A stretch of DNA of 64,000 bases from Methanobacteriota archaeon (GTDB lineage: Archaea > Thermoplasmatota > Thermoplasmata > Methanomassiliicoccales > Methanomethylophilaceae). The notes below the pieces were generated by a model, which saw only the letters and a program-made list of their open reading frames with translations, made no database searches and was not told where the DNA came from. The translations under genes were made by a program, and so were the position numbers. Location: NCBI GenBank assembly GCA_023402275.1, contig JAEXCH010000003.1:8254-72253 (forward strand), written 5' to 3'. Shown here in pieces: positions 1 through 7,992 of the stretch (its first letter is position 1; the number at the start of each line of letters is the position of its first letter).

Positions 1-149
1 GTCTGCAGATATCTCTCTGAACCTATGTCGAACAGTTCTCCGTCGTAGTCGAATGATGATATCTCGCTCACAGCATCCAATACTGCCATTCCGACATCTA
101 TTACCTCTTTCCCGATGCCGTCTCCCGGAACTATGGCCAAATGCTTCAA
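1..149 (-). CDS. leuB: 3-isopropylmalate dehydrogenase, N-terminal part (cut by window edge)
   Basis: Minus-strand frame entering from the window edge; only the first 49 codons are visible. It begins at TTG (149-147), which overlaps the leuD stop TGA by two bases, and a GGAGG sits about 6 bases upstream of that TTG. The peptide opens LKHLAIVPGDGIGKEV; PGDGIG is the N-terminal nucleotide-binding signature of the isopropylmalate/isocitrate dehydrogenase family. Position as the last gene of a leuA-C-D run makes oxidative decarboxylation of 3-isopropylmalate the likely reaction. A homoisocitrate or methylmalate dehydrogenase of the same family cannot be excluded from this fragment. The family is clear; the substrate is inferred from context. 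Confidence 0.85.
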   Translation of the reverse strand, partial: MKHLAIVPGDGIGKEVIDVGMAVLDAVSEISSFDYDGELFDIGSERYLQ

Positions 150-631
150 AGCTTACCCTCCTTGATCATGTTCACCAGACCTCCGCATTCGATCAACTCT
201 GTGATGAATGGAGGGTACTGAGGGAATTCAAACTCTTTGCCTGAGTCCAGGTCCTTTACCTTTCCGCAGTCGGTACAGACCTCTACGGTATCCCCTTCTT
301 TGATGTCAGTCTTGCATTCCACCAATAACAACCCGATGTTCATGGAATTGCGGTAGAATATACGCGCGAAGGACTCCGCTATTATGCATGAGAATCCAGC
401 TTGGATCAGTGACAGTGGGGCGTGCTCCCTGGATGAACCGCATCCGAAGTTCTTACCTGCGACAAGGATGTCTCCTTTTTGGATCTCATCCGCAACTCCG
501 GGCCTTACCTTCTCGAATATGAAATCATTAAGGTGTGTCAGATTTGTGGAGACCAATCGCTCAGCGGGGATTATCTGGTCCGTATCCACATTGTCCCCGA
601 ACTTCCACACCTTTCCTTGTATCTTGACCAT
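146..631 (-). CDS. leuD: 3-isopropylmalate dehydratase small subunit
   Basis: 161 aa, the normal length of archaeal LeuD/HacB small subunits. It supplies the swivel domain that, with LeuC, isomerises 2- to 3-isopropylmalate in the cytoplasm. Visible signatures are KFGDNVDTDQIIPAER near the N terminus and FGCGSSREHAP around residues 62-72, the substrate-recognition loop of this family. The ATG overlaps the leuC stop by one base (TGATG) and the stop overlaps the leuB start, so leuC, leuD and leuB are translationally coupled. Archaeal small subunits of this kind can also serve citramalate or homoaconitate chemistry; leucine synthesis is preferred because of the neighbours. Confidence 0.93.
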   Translation of the reverse strand: MVKIQGKVWKFGDNVDTDQIIPAERLVSTNLTHLNDFIFEKVRPGVADEIQKGDILVAGKNFGCGSSREHAPLSLIQAGFSCIIAESFARIFYRNSMNIGLLLVECKTDIKEGDTVEVCTDCGKVKDLDSGKEFEFPQYPPFITELIECGGLVNMIKEGKL

Positions 632-1890
632 CAGTATCCCTCCAGTTGGTCGGGGGTTATTATCTTTCCAGCAATAGCTGATGCAGCTACAACCTCAGGA
701 CCTGCCAGATATACTTCTGAGTCCTTGTCGCCCATCCTTCCTATGAAGTTCCTGTTCGTTGAGGACACCGATCTCTCGCCTGCTGCCAGAATGCCCATGT
801 ATCCACCCAGACATGCTCCGCAGGTAGGACCCGATATGAATGCTCCTGCATCCAGGAATATCTGCATCAGACCTTCGTCCAGCATCTGTCTGTATACCTT
901 TTGGGAGGCAGGTACCACCAAGAATCTTACGTCAGGGTGCACCTTCCTTCCTTTTACGATCTCTGCTCCGATGCGCATATCCTCTATGCGTCCGTTAGTG
1001 CACGATCCCAAGTATGCCTGATCTATCTTCACATCCGTATCCTTGACAACGTGACCATTGCTGGGGAGATGCGGGAATGCGACCATTGACTCTATCTTAG
1101 ACAGGTCATATTTCAATACCTGCGAATATGTTGCATCCGGATCGGCTGAGACGGGAGTGTATTCTCCTTTGACGGTATCTTTGATGTACTCTTTGGTGAG
1201 ATCGTCGAATGGGAATATGCCAGCTTTACCACCGGCCTCGATGGCCATGTTGGATACCGCCAGTCTATCGGAGACACCCATATTGGATACCCCATCCCCA
1301 TGGAATTCGAACACCTTGTAGTTGGCCCCGTCAACACCGATGTCCGTGATGATCTTGATTATCAGGTCCTTTCCGCCGATGTTCTTCCTGAATTTACCTG
1401 TCAGTTCGACTTTGATCGTCTCAGGTACCTTGAACCAGAGTCTTCCGGTTGCGAATGCCACTGCAGCCTCGGTTGAACCTATACCAGTGGAGAATGCGTT
1501 TATGCCGCCGTATGTGCATGTGTGGGAATCCGCTCCGACGATCAATCTGCCGGGAGCTGCGAATCCTTCCTCGATCATGACCTGATGACAGACTCCTCCC
1601 TTTCCGACCTCGAAATAGTTGTCTATTCCGTGGTTCTTGGCGAATACTCTCATCTCCTTTGCCTGTTCAGCAGATGCGATATCCTTGTTAGGGACATAGT
1701 GATCGGGAATGAGGACCATTCTGTCCTTGAACATGTCCTTGGTTCCCATCTTGTCATATTCTCTGAATGCTATGGGTCCTGTCACATCGTTGACCATCAC
1801 ATAGTCCACATCTGCGACCACTATCTGACCTGCTTTTGCATCCGTACCGGATTTGTTGGATAGTATCTTTTCCGCTATAGTTTTCCCCAT
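631..1890 (-). CDS. leuC: 3-isopropylmalate dehydratase large subunit
   Basis: 419 aa aconitase-superfamily protein of the short archaeal LeuC/HacA type. It carries the [4Fe-4S] cluster that catalyses the dehydration/hydration step on isopropylmalate. Visible signatures: GADSHTCTYGGINAF with the substrate-binding histidine region, and cluster ligands in YLGSCTNGRIEDMR and SGPTCGACLGGYMG. Start ATG at 1890 overlaps the leuA TAA by one base (TAATG). It sits between leuA and leuD with no gaps, which indicates one transcript. It is distinct from the full-length aconitase at 26299-28929, so citrate and isopropylmalate chemistry are separated in this genome. Confidence 0.93.
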   Translation of the reverse strand: MGKTIAEKILSNKSGTDAKAGQIVVADVDYVMVNDVTGPIAFREYDKMGTKDMFKDRMVLIPDHYVPNKDIASAEQAKEMRVFAKNHGIDNYFEVGKGGVCHQVMIEEGFAAPGRLIVGADSHTCTYGGINAFSTGIGSTEAAVAFATGRLWFKVPETIKVELTGKFRKNIGGKDLIIKIITDIGVDGANYKVFEFHGDGVSNMGVSDRLAVSNMAIEAGGKAGIFPFDDLTKEYIKDTVKGEYTPVSADPDATYSQVLKYDLSKIESMVAFPHLPSNGHVVKDTDVKIDQAYLGSCTNGRIEDMRIGAEIVKGRKVHPDVRFLVVPASQKVYRQMLDEGLMQIFLDAGAFISGPTCGACLGGYMGILAAGERSVSSTNRNFIGRMGDKDSEVYLAGPEVVAASAIAGKIITPDQLEGY

Positions 1891-3482
1891 TAGGCATTCC
1901 TCTGTCTCGCGAAATCTCTGTTGATGGCTGCCATCATCGCATCCACTGATGTCTCCACTATATCTAAACCAACCGCTTTGCCGACGGCCAACGCACCATC
2001 ATTCTGCACGTTCTTCACCATCACCGTGACCTCGCAGATGGAGTCGCTCTTGCCTGTTATAGCACTCAGTTTGTACTCTTCCATGGTTATGTTGTCGTTG
2101 ATCGCTTTCTTTATTGCGTTTATAGCAGCATCCACCGGACCCACACCGACCTCTGCGGCGGTCCTCGGATCCTCCTCTCCGACGGTCACCTTTACAACTG
2201 CGGTAGATGTGGTGTTCTTCCCGGTCAGGACCGTCAGTTCATCCAATGAGACCGTCTTTGAGACGGTCCTCTTCTTCCACAGTATGTTGTCGACGATCGC
2301 CAACAGTTCGGCATCGTCGATCATCTTTCCTCCGATAGCTATCTTCTTGATCATCGCCAACAGTTCAGGCATATGGTCCTCGGGGAATTCTATCCCCAGA
2401 CTGTCCAGTCTTCCCTGTACGGAATGTGCACCGGAATGTTTCCCTATGACTATCTCTCTATCGACACCGACCATTTCCGGTTTGAAGGGTTCATAGGTCA
2501 GAGCGTTGCTCATTACGCCGTGAACATGTATGCCGGATTCATGAGCGAATGCATTCCTTCCAACTATGGACTTATTGCCTGCGATGGTGAATCCCGTTAT
2601 CCTCTCCACCAATTTAGAGGTCTGGCCGATCTTACTCAGATCCACTGTCTGTACACCATAATTGGCGAACAGGTTCACTGCGACCTCTTCCAAAGAGGCA
2701 TTGCCTGCTCTTTCGCCTATACCGTTCATGCATACGTGACATATGGTTGCCCCGCCGTCGACCGCAGCGATCGAATTGGCAACTGCCAATCCCATATCGT
2801 CATGACAGTGTATGGATATGGGGACCTTTACAACGGTCTTCAGTTCCCTTATCAGGTATTCCATGGCTTTGGGTATTATCACACCTACAGTATCCGGAAT
2901 GTTCACTGAATCAGCACCTGCATCCTGGACCGTGGTCAGTATATCTTTCAGGAAGTCGATGTTGGATCTGGTCGCATCCTCACATGAGAACTGAACCTCC
3001 AGACCGTGTGCCTTTGCATACTCCACTGTCTCCACTGCTCTGGTCTTGACCTGCTCAGGGGTCATCTTCAGTTTGTACTCCATGTGCAGATCCGAAGTTG
3101 CGATGAATGTATGGACGAAGCCTGCACCTGTGTCGATCACAGCATCGATATCTGATTTGACAGTACGTGCCAGACTGCAGACCTTAGCATCCATATTGGC
3201 CTTTGCCAGTTCTGTGATTATCTCTTTTTCGGTCTCTCCTGAAGCAGCAAATCCGACCTCCATTATATCGACACCTAGGTCGTCGAGGGCCATCGCTATG
3301 CGTACTTTGTCCTCGGGGCTCAATGCGATTCCCGGGGCCTGCTCACCGTCCCTCAGAGTGGTATCGAAGATCTTTACATCCTTGATGGGGCCCACACCGG
3401 AGAGCGCAAGCTGGTTGTACGGACTCACTGCCAACATTTTTTCCAAGTTCTTAGCGCTTTCACTGGTTTGTTGCTTTTTCAT
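1890..3482 (-). CDS. leuA: 2-isopropylmalate synthase (or citramalate synthase)
   Basis: About 530 aa. The N-terminal TIM barrel of the HMGL-like/DRE family shows FDTTLRDGEQAPG (catalytic Arg, metal Asp), IHCHDDMG (metal-binding His-x-His) and GIGERAGNASLEE. The C-terminal ~130 residues (VLTGKNT... onward) form the LeuA allosteric domain, which in this family binds leucine (LeuA) or isoleucine (CimA). The enzyme condenses acetyl-CoA with a 2-oxoacid. I chose ATG at 3482, preceded by GGTGG; the frame also offers TTG at 3494. First gene of the leuACDB operon. LeuA is favoured over CimA by context only, since both share all motifs seen. Confidence 0.88.
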   Translation of the reverse strand: MKKQQTSESAKNLEKMLAVSPYNQLALSGVGPIKDVKIFDTTLRDGEQAPGIALSPEDKVRIAMALDDLGVDIMEVGFAASGETEKEIITELAKANMDAKVCSLARTVKSDIDAVIDTGAGFVHTFIATSDLHMEYKLKMTPEQVKTRAVETVEYAKAHGLEVQFSCEDATRSNIDFLKDILTTVQDAGADSVNIPDTVGVIIPKAMEYLIRELKTVVKVPISIHCHDDMGLAVANSIAAVDGGATICHVCMNGIGERAGNASLEEVAVNLFANYGVQTVDLSKIGQTSKLVERITGFTIAGNKSIVGRNAFAHESGIHVHGVMSNALTYEPFKPEMVGVDREIVIGKHSGAHSVQGRLDSLGIEFPEDHMPELLAMIKKIAIGGKMIDDAELLAIVDNILWKKRTVSKTVSLDELTVLTGKNTTSTAVVKVTVGEEDPRTAAEVGVGPVDAAINAIKKAINDNITMEEYKLSAITGKSDSICEVTVMVKNVQNDGALAVGKAVGLDIVETSVDAMMAAINRDFARQRNA

Positions 3483-3514
3483 AAAAACCACCAAACCGTC
3501 CTAGCTTCCACTGA

Positions 3515-3556
3515 TTACTTAAGAAGAATAAGTTCAGTCGTTAGCTCGAAGATCAT
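3515..3556 (-). CDS. candidate leucine-rich leader peptide upstream of leuA
   Basis: A 13-codon frame reading MIFELTTELILLK then TAA, lying 32 bases upstream of the leuA ATG. Four of 13 residues are Leu (one CTA, three CTT) and two are Ile. A GAGG lies at 3568-3565, 8 bases before the ATG. The TATA-like box at 3600-3608 would start transcription near 3577, so the frame sits inside the leuA leader. The segment around the Leu codons can fold: ACTGA-ACTT pairs with AAGT and TCAGT with a two-base bulge. Resemblance to attenuation leaders is inference; a 13-codon frame can arise by chance. Confidence 0.35.
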   Translation of the reverse strand: MIFELTTELILLK

Positions 3557-3599
3557 TTTTTAGACCTCTTGACGGTATATCTTCATTGAAAAAACCCAT

Positions 3600-3608
3600 A
3601 TTTATAAT
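3600..3608 (-). promoter_or_regulatory. TATA box of the leuACDB operon
   Basis: Minus-strand ATTATAAAT within AAATTATAAATATGG, directly downstream of the neighbouring gene's stop at 3617. At the usual archaeal distance of about 25 bases, transcription would start near 3577, giving a leader of roughly 95 bases before leuA. Confidence 0.5.
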
Positions 3609-3616
3609 TTGGCTAG

Positions 3617-5470
3617 TCAATAACTTTTATCCCAGTATGAATATAGCACATAATCTTTGTCAACAGTTATTGTGTCGCCAGTAAACAATATATCATTGGC
3701 GAACCATCCTCTAAAGTCTTCTATTGTGTAGTTTGTATTTTCTAAATCGAAATCAAAAAGAGGATTTATTTGAGAGGGATTCACAACCGTGTGGATGTTT
3801 CCTTTTGAGTAATAAAATCTTTTATCTACGCCAATAAAATTATCTTGATAATGAACAAAACATAAATCATTAAGAACATAATTTGATTTGACAAAGTAGT
3901 CGTTTCCTTTTTTGATAAATATTTCAGAAGGCATATATCCTTGTGGGATTCCATATCCTGATAATGCTTCAACAGTTATTTTGTCTTCAATTGTGACTTC
4001 CCAAGTTTTACTTTTTGTGTAAAATTCTCCATTAATTGAGTATCTTAGATTATTTCCAAATTCTAATTTGAATATTTTAGGAGTCCACGAAGCGTTTATA
4101 ATAAGGTCTGATGAAACATAGTAATCCGATGCATACCATGCTTGGAAGTCATACCCTTCTTTAATAGGTGTAATTGTGGGATATGTTAGACGATCTCCAC
4201 TAATTGCATATTGAACTCCATAGGTAATACTGTTTTCAAAAAATGTTACTTTGTATATCGAAGGTAAGATAATATCTGAATTAAATCGCAATGTGCTGGA
4301 TATTCTCTTAACCCCCTCAATGTTTTCAATCTTTTCAAAAAAATGATTTGGCAATTGATATCCAGATGCTGAATTGACCGTGTTAGTATCATGAGAACAT
4401 ACGAAGAATGTGTGTCCTTTGGTTCCGTTGAAAAGAAGATTATCGCCTAAGGAGATCTTCAGTACCGAAGGGAATTCTGCATCACCTATTATCCTGTATC
4501 CATTGCCGTCCTTGTATATCGAAGTACCAAGACCATTGTCCAATGTCCTTGGTATTTCGTATCCTTCGGAAGGTACTATTATGATCCTATCCTCTACCGT
4601 TGCTCTATCGGATATCTTTCCGTCGACCGTCAATAATGTGTTCTTTCCTGCGATGATCCCGTACTCTATCGCTTCTATGCCGGTGACCCTTATGTGATGG
4701 TTATCCCTTACGTCATTTATGAGAAGTTTTCCGTTGGTCGGTGTTCTGAGATCCCCGTCGATGATCTGTATGCCGAAGCCCTCGGTCTCCCTGTATCCGG
4801 GAAGAAGCCTGTATTCCAATTCATAGGATTCTCCGTGGTGGACCCTGATTTCTGATGATGTCAGGGAATATCCTCTTTGATCATTCGGTAAGTTGATTGT
4901 GTGCTCACGTACGTCATGCACCCCTTTGACCGTGACTATCTGATCCTGGGTGATGTTGTTCAGATGTATCCTCTTCATTGCGTTGAGTTTCATCGGATTC
5001 CCATTGACGGCGATTACAAGGTCCTTCTCGATACTCCCCGGAAGCAGCGAGAACGAGATTATAGAGCTGCCTCCGCTGGGAATGAACATCGGATCCGCTG
5101 TCAAGGTGAATCCTTTCTGTTCATCTGGGAGTAATATAGCATAGAAATCATTCCCGAGGATCAATGCATGCAGGGACACATTCCTGTCCATTACTATCAT
5201 GTTACCCGGATAATGTATTCCGCCTTCACCGTTCGGGTCCTGACTCCATCCTATGAATCTCTTGCTCCTTTCAACGGCATGGTCCATGAGGACGGCCTCG
5301 GAACCTTCGGTGAGCACATACTCTTTGATTATGTCGCCCTCACTGTAATACGTGAGTTTGAATGTTCTTTCATCTTCTTTGTTGTCGATGAGCATCATTG
5401 CGGCCGCTGCGCATATGATGACAGCAACGACAACGCCGACAGTGATAGCTATTGCGGATCTGCTGGCCAT
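3617..5470 (-). CDS. membrane-anchored exported protein with InlB-type repeats; mosaic base composition
   Basis: 617 aa from ATG 5470, which has a strong AGGAGGGG just upstream; an in-frame GTG at 5509 lacks one. Residues ~7-28 are a hydrophobic segment (AIAITVGVVVAVIICAAAAM) consistent with a signal anchor, so the rest is extracellular. Several stretches resemble Listeria-Bacteroides/InlB B repeats, for example KEGYDFQAWYASDYYVSSDL and a first copy near residues 38-100 ending in FIGWSQDPNGEGG. These repeats are typical of adhesin-like surface proteins. Codon use changes sharply near 4400: the 5' part looks like the neighbouring genes, while the last ~260 codons are strikingly AT-rich. Function unknown; cell-surface adhesion is an inference. 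Confidence 0.75.
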   Translation of the reverse strand: MASRSAIAITVGVVVAVIICAAAAMMLIDNKEDERTFKLTYYSEGDIIKEYVLTEGSEAVLMDHAVERSKRFIGWSQDPNGEGGIHYPGNMIVMDRNVSLHALILGNDFYAILLPDEQKGFTLTADPMFIPSGGSSIISFSLLPGSIEKDLVIAVNGNPMKLNAMKRIHLNNITQDQIVTVKGVHDVREHTINLPNDQRGYSLTSSEIRVHHGESYELEYRLLPGYRETEGFGIQIIDGDLRTPTNGKLLINDVRDNHHIRVTGIEAIEYGIIAGKNTLLTVDGKISDRATVEDRIIIVPSEGYEIPRTLDNGLGTSIYKDGNGYRIIGDAEFPSVLKISLGDNLLFNGTKGHTFFVCSHDTNTVNSASGYQLPNHFFEKIENIEGVKRISSTLRFNSDIILPSIYKVTFFENSITYGVQYAISGDRLTYPTITPIKEGYDFQAWYASDYYVSSDLIINASWTPKIFKLEFGNNLRYSINGEFYTKSKTWEVTIEDKITVEALSGYGIPQGYMPSEIFIKKGNDYFVKSNYVLNDLCFVHYQDNFIGVDKRFYYSKGNIHTVVNPSQINPLFDFDLENTNYTIEDFRGWFANDILFTGDTITVDKDYVLYSYWDKSY

Positions 5471-5571
5471 TTCCCCTCCTGATCCTTGAGGGGATGGTGG
5501 CCCCGGCACTGATCTGTACGGATGTGCCGCATTATATTATGGGTTCTTTAAAACCCTCCTGAATTGGATGC

Positions 5572-6150
5572 TTACTTCTCTTCCTCACCGGAGTTGACGA
5601 CTTCCTCTGGATCGCTGTCAGATACAGTAACCATCTCCTCCTCGATGACGATGGTCTCCTCACCATCATCGTAGATTATCTGGACCTCCTCTATCTCCAC
5701 TACGCATTCCTCGCCGGCAGGTTCGTCTGCAGATCCTTTGACGGATGGGGCGGATATTGTCTTATCCGCCTTCTCCTTCTTCTTGCCGCCCTTCACCCAA
5801 GCATCCTCATCGAATGGTTCCTTGCCGAGGTTCCTCTTCTCCTCTTTCTCCTCGTGCACCATCTTGCGGAGTTTCTGCTTGTCCCTTTCCTCAGCTTCCT
5901 TCCTCTTTGTTATGTGCTCTTTGAGTTCTTCCTTGGCGGCCTTACGTTCTTCCTTGGGAAGCGCTTTGATCTCGGTCCTTCTGTTGGATTCGTATTTCTT
6001 TGCGAGGTACTTGTCATTGCTTATGCGTTTCTTCAAGGCCTCTATCTCTTCTTCCCTGGTCTTGACTATCTTGGCATGTCTGGCAGTAGCCTTTGGCTGA
6101 TATCCCTTATTGCTCTCTTTCTGTTTGGTATTGTTCTTTTTCGATGCCAC
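5572..6150 (-). CDS. highly charged coiled-coil protein, function unknown
   Basis: 192 aa with no hydrophobic segment. Residues 1-120 are very rich in Lys, Arg and Glu with heptad-like KKRISNDKYLAKKYESNRR and KEERKAAKEELKEH, suggesting a long helix or coiled coil. The last ~60 residues are strongly acidic (DDGEETIVIEEEMV; ending NSGEEEK). The sharp basic-to-acidic split suggests nucleic-acid or ribosome binding with an acidic tail, but I recognise no family. It starts at GTG (6150-6148) with only a weak purine stretch upstream. Monocistronic as far as can be seen, between the surface protein and the desulfoferrodoxin gene. Confidence 0.7.
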   Translation of the reverse strand: MASKKNNTKQKESNKGYQPKATARHAKIVKTREEEIEALKKRISNDKYLAKKYESNRRTEIKALPKEERKAAKEELKEHITKRKEAEERDKQKLRKMVHEEKEEKRNLGKEPFDEDAWVKGGKKKEKADKTISAPSVKGSADEPAGEECVVEIEEVQIIYDDGEETIVIEEEMVTVSDSDPEEVVNSGEEEK

Positions 6151-6255
6151 TTTTCCACGCTCGCAAAATGATTCTTTTGGAAGATATTGCCATCTTTCAA
6201 TTTAAAACTAACATGGTTGGAAGGGGTTTGATGCCCGCCTGAGCGGGCATATTGA

Positions 6256-6648
6256 TCACTGGTTGCATTTCCAGTATTTGTGGACGTTGCAGAGTTCCCA
6301 TGCAATGATGCTCTTTGCATCCGTCTTGAAGAATGCTTCAGGTTTGTCCCCGGGTTTGAGGTATTTCCTCATGAGCACTCCGTCAGCGCAGATCTCGATG
6401 TACACTATGTAATGCTCAGGGAGCATCGGGTGTGCCATCTCCTTCCCCACTTTCACAAGTACTCCTCCGTCCTTCCTCTCAACGTAGGGGACGTGTTTCT
6501 CTGTTGCGAAATCAGCGGTCTGAGCTTCTAGTTTCTCCATCTCCTTTCCGCAGCATATCGGTATCGGGCCTCCTTCCGAGTAAAGTCCCTCAACATAGTT
6601 CTTGCACGTGGAACACATATACACTGCTCTTTTCTCTATCTGTGCCAT
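6256..6648 (-). CDS. dfx: desulfoferrodoxin (superoxide reductase)
   Basis: 130 aa from ATG 6648, which has GGTGAT upstream; the frame extends further but the family begins MAQIEKRAVYMC. The N-terminal desulforedoxin domain holds a Cys4 iron site (CSTC and ICCG). The C-terminal neelaredoxin domain shows the His4-Cys iron site: EKHVPYVE, MAHPMLPEHYI and ELCNVHKYWKC. The protein reduces superoxide to hydrogen peroxide in the cytoplasm without making oxygen, a defence of strict anaerobes. All ligands of both centres are present, so it is the two-iron class. It is transcribed divergently from 6739, with TATA-like TATATATG in the shared gap. Confidence 0.95.
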   Translation of the reverse strand: MAQIEKRAVYMCSTCKNYVEGLYSEGGPIPICCGKEMEKLEAQTADFATEKHVPYVERKDGGVLVKVGKEMAHPMLPEHYIVYIEICADGVLMRKYLKPGDKPEAFFKTDAKSIIAWELCNVHKYWKCNQ

Positions 6649-6738
6649 TTTTAAATCACCGTGTCCCAATCCATGTACAGAGTATATATGCATTCGTTTA
6701 GGTCAAACACTATTATACTGCTTCTTTGATGTAACCGC

Positions 6739-7368
6739 ATGGAGATACCTGCGATATATTCCGCCTACAAAAGCGGAGAGATAAGAACAGCGGCCGCTGC
6801 ATTCGATGGTGATGTTCTGTCATTCACGAATGAGCCTGAACCATTGTCCTATTCCTTTGAGGATAAGGAAGAAAGGGCAGAGGCTGTCGTCGTTGATGTA
6901 AAAGGTATCAACAAAGGTGAGTTGGATGATCGCCTTCTTACTAATGTCAAGATCTCCGGAGCTGATATCTGGTTCCTTACTTACATCAAGGATGTAGAGG
7001 ATGTCTTCGACAGTTTCATGGGAAACATAACAAAGGTCCTTATCCCGTATCATACAACCAGGAACGATCTTGTCATGATTGAGGCCTATGACGTCTCCGA
7101 CAACTGCATACCTGTCGCCTTTGTATCTCAGGGAAGGGTCATGGCAAGAGGCGGAGAGACCAAAGAGGTCCGTAAGGTCATTGAGGAAATGATATCAATA
7201 GGCTTCACAGAGATAATGGTCCTGGACACGGATTCTATGATGACAAAGGATGATTGGATATCCATCAATGAAAGGTTTTCCGGAATAATACCTTACGTAA
7301 AAGGAAAAGGGCCGGAGTTCCTTGATGGTATGAGTTTCTCAAACATCATCTATGACATAGATCCCTGA
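6739..7368 (+). CDS. conserved-looking hypothetical protein, cytoplasmic
   Basis: 209 aa, no signal peptide or membrane segment. I do not recognise the family. The alternating hydrophobic strands (AEAVVVDVKGINKGELDD, GFTEIMVLDTDSM) and glycine placement are reminiscent of a TIM-barrel fold such as HisA-like proteins, but this resemblance is weak and no catalytic residue can be assigned. It begins with ATG 6739 and runs convergently into the Isf gene, overlapping it by 23 bases at the 3' ends. Codon use matches the neighbouring genes, so it is likely a resident gene rather than an import. Confidence 0.75.
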   Translation: MEIPAIYSAYKSGEIRTAAAAFDGDVLSFTNEPEPLSYSFEDKEERAEAVVVDVKGINKGELDDRLLTNVKISGADIWFLTYIKDVEDVFDSFMGNITKVLIPYHTTRNDLVMIEAYDVSDNCIPVAFVSQGRVMARGGETKEVRKVIEEMISIGFTEIMVLDTDSMMTKDDWISINERFSGIIPYVKGKGPEFLDGMSFSNIIYDIDP

Positions 7369-7897
7369 TCTTTTTGCCGATGATACTTCCGAATTCTGTT
7401 GAAGGCCCCTCAACATCCTTCAGTTCCAGTTCGTCCGTGCCGGATATCCTAAGATCACCTGCCCACTCCATTCCAGTTGTAATCGAGAATGCCCTGAATA
7501 TGGATTCTGTGTTCTTGAAGTTAGGTTCACTCCCTCCTCCTGACATCACTGCCGCACAGAATGCGGGATGATCCTTTTTGCTGAACCAATACGGTTGGAA
7601 TCTGTCGATCACTGTTTTTATAACGGATGACGGACCGCTGAAATGTATTGGCGTTGTCAGCACCAGAAGGTCCGCCTTTCCGAACTTATCGTATATGATG
7701 TCCATGTCATCATCGATGATAACGCATTCTCCTGTTTCTGAGCACTCTCCACATCCTGTACAATGGGATATGTTCATATCGATCGGGAAAATGATATCTG
7801 ACTCTATTCCTTCCGACATCAATCCGTCTGAGATGGATGTACAGATCTCGGATGTGAAACCACCTTTTCGGCTTCCGCAGATCACCAATGCCCTCAT
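7346..7897 (-). CDS. iron-sulfur flavoprotein (Isf-type NAD(P)H-dependent FMN reductase)
   Basis: 183 aa flavodoxin-like protein. It opens MRALVICGSRKGGFTS, the FMN phosphate loop of the NADPH-dependent FMN reductase family. It then shows the compact cysteine motif HCTGCGECSETGECVI (C-x2-C-x2-C-x5-C) that binds a [4Fe-4S] cluster in archaeal iron-sulfur flavoproteins. TTPIHFSGPSSVIKTVIDR matches the second flavin-contact segment. Isf proteins pass electrons from ferredoxin to oxygen or peroxide in methanogens, which fits the nearby desulfoferrodoxin, but the substrate here is not shown. Divergent from egsA. Confidence 0.88.
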   Translation of the reverse strand: MRALVICGSRKGGFTSEICTSISDGLMSEGIESDIIFPIDMNISHCTGCGECSETGECVIIDDDMDIIYDKFGKADLLVLTTPIHFSGPSSVIKTVIDRFQPYWFSKKDHPAFCAAVMSGGGSEPNFKNTESIFRAFSITTGMEWAGDLRISGTDELELKDVEGPSTEFGSIIGKKIRDLCHR

Positions 7898-7992
7898 GTA
7901 TGGAACATTGCAGTGTATTACTTTTATATGTTCTGAGTCGATTCAGACATCGGTCGGAGGGATATAATACGACTTTTACCAAAACCAGATCG

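Noticed and set aside
7888..7992. Upstream extension of EgsA by 35 residues
   Set aside because: The added peptide is Cys/Arg-rich with no family similarity and lies over the divergent Isf promoter; family members start at MDFPRTVLIG-like sequence.
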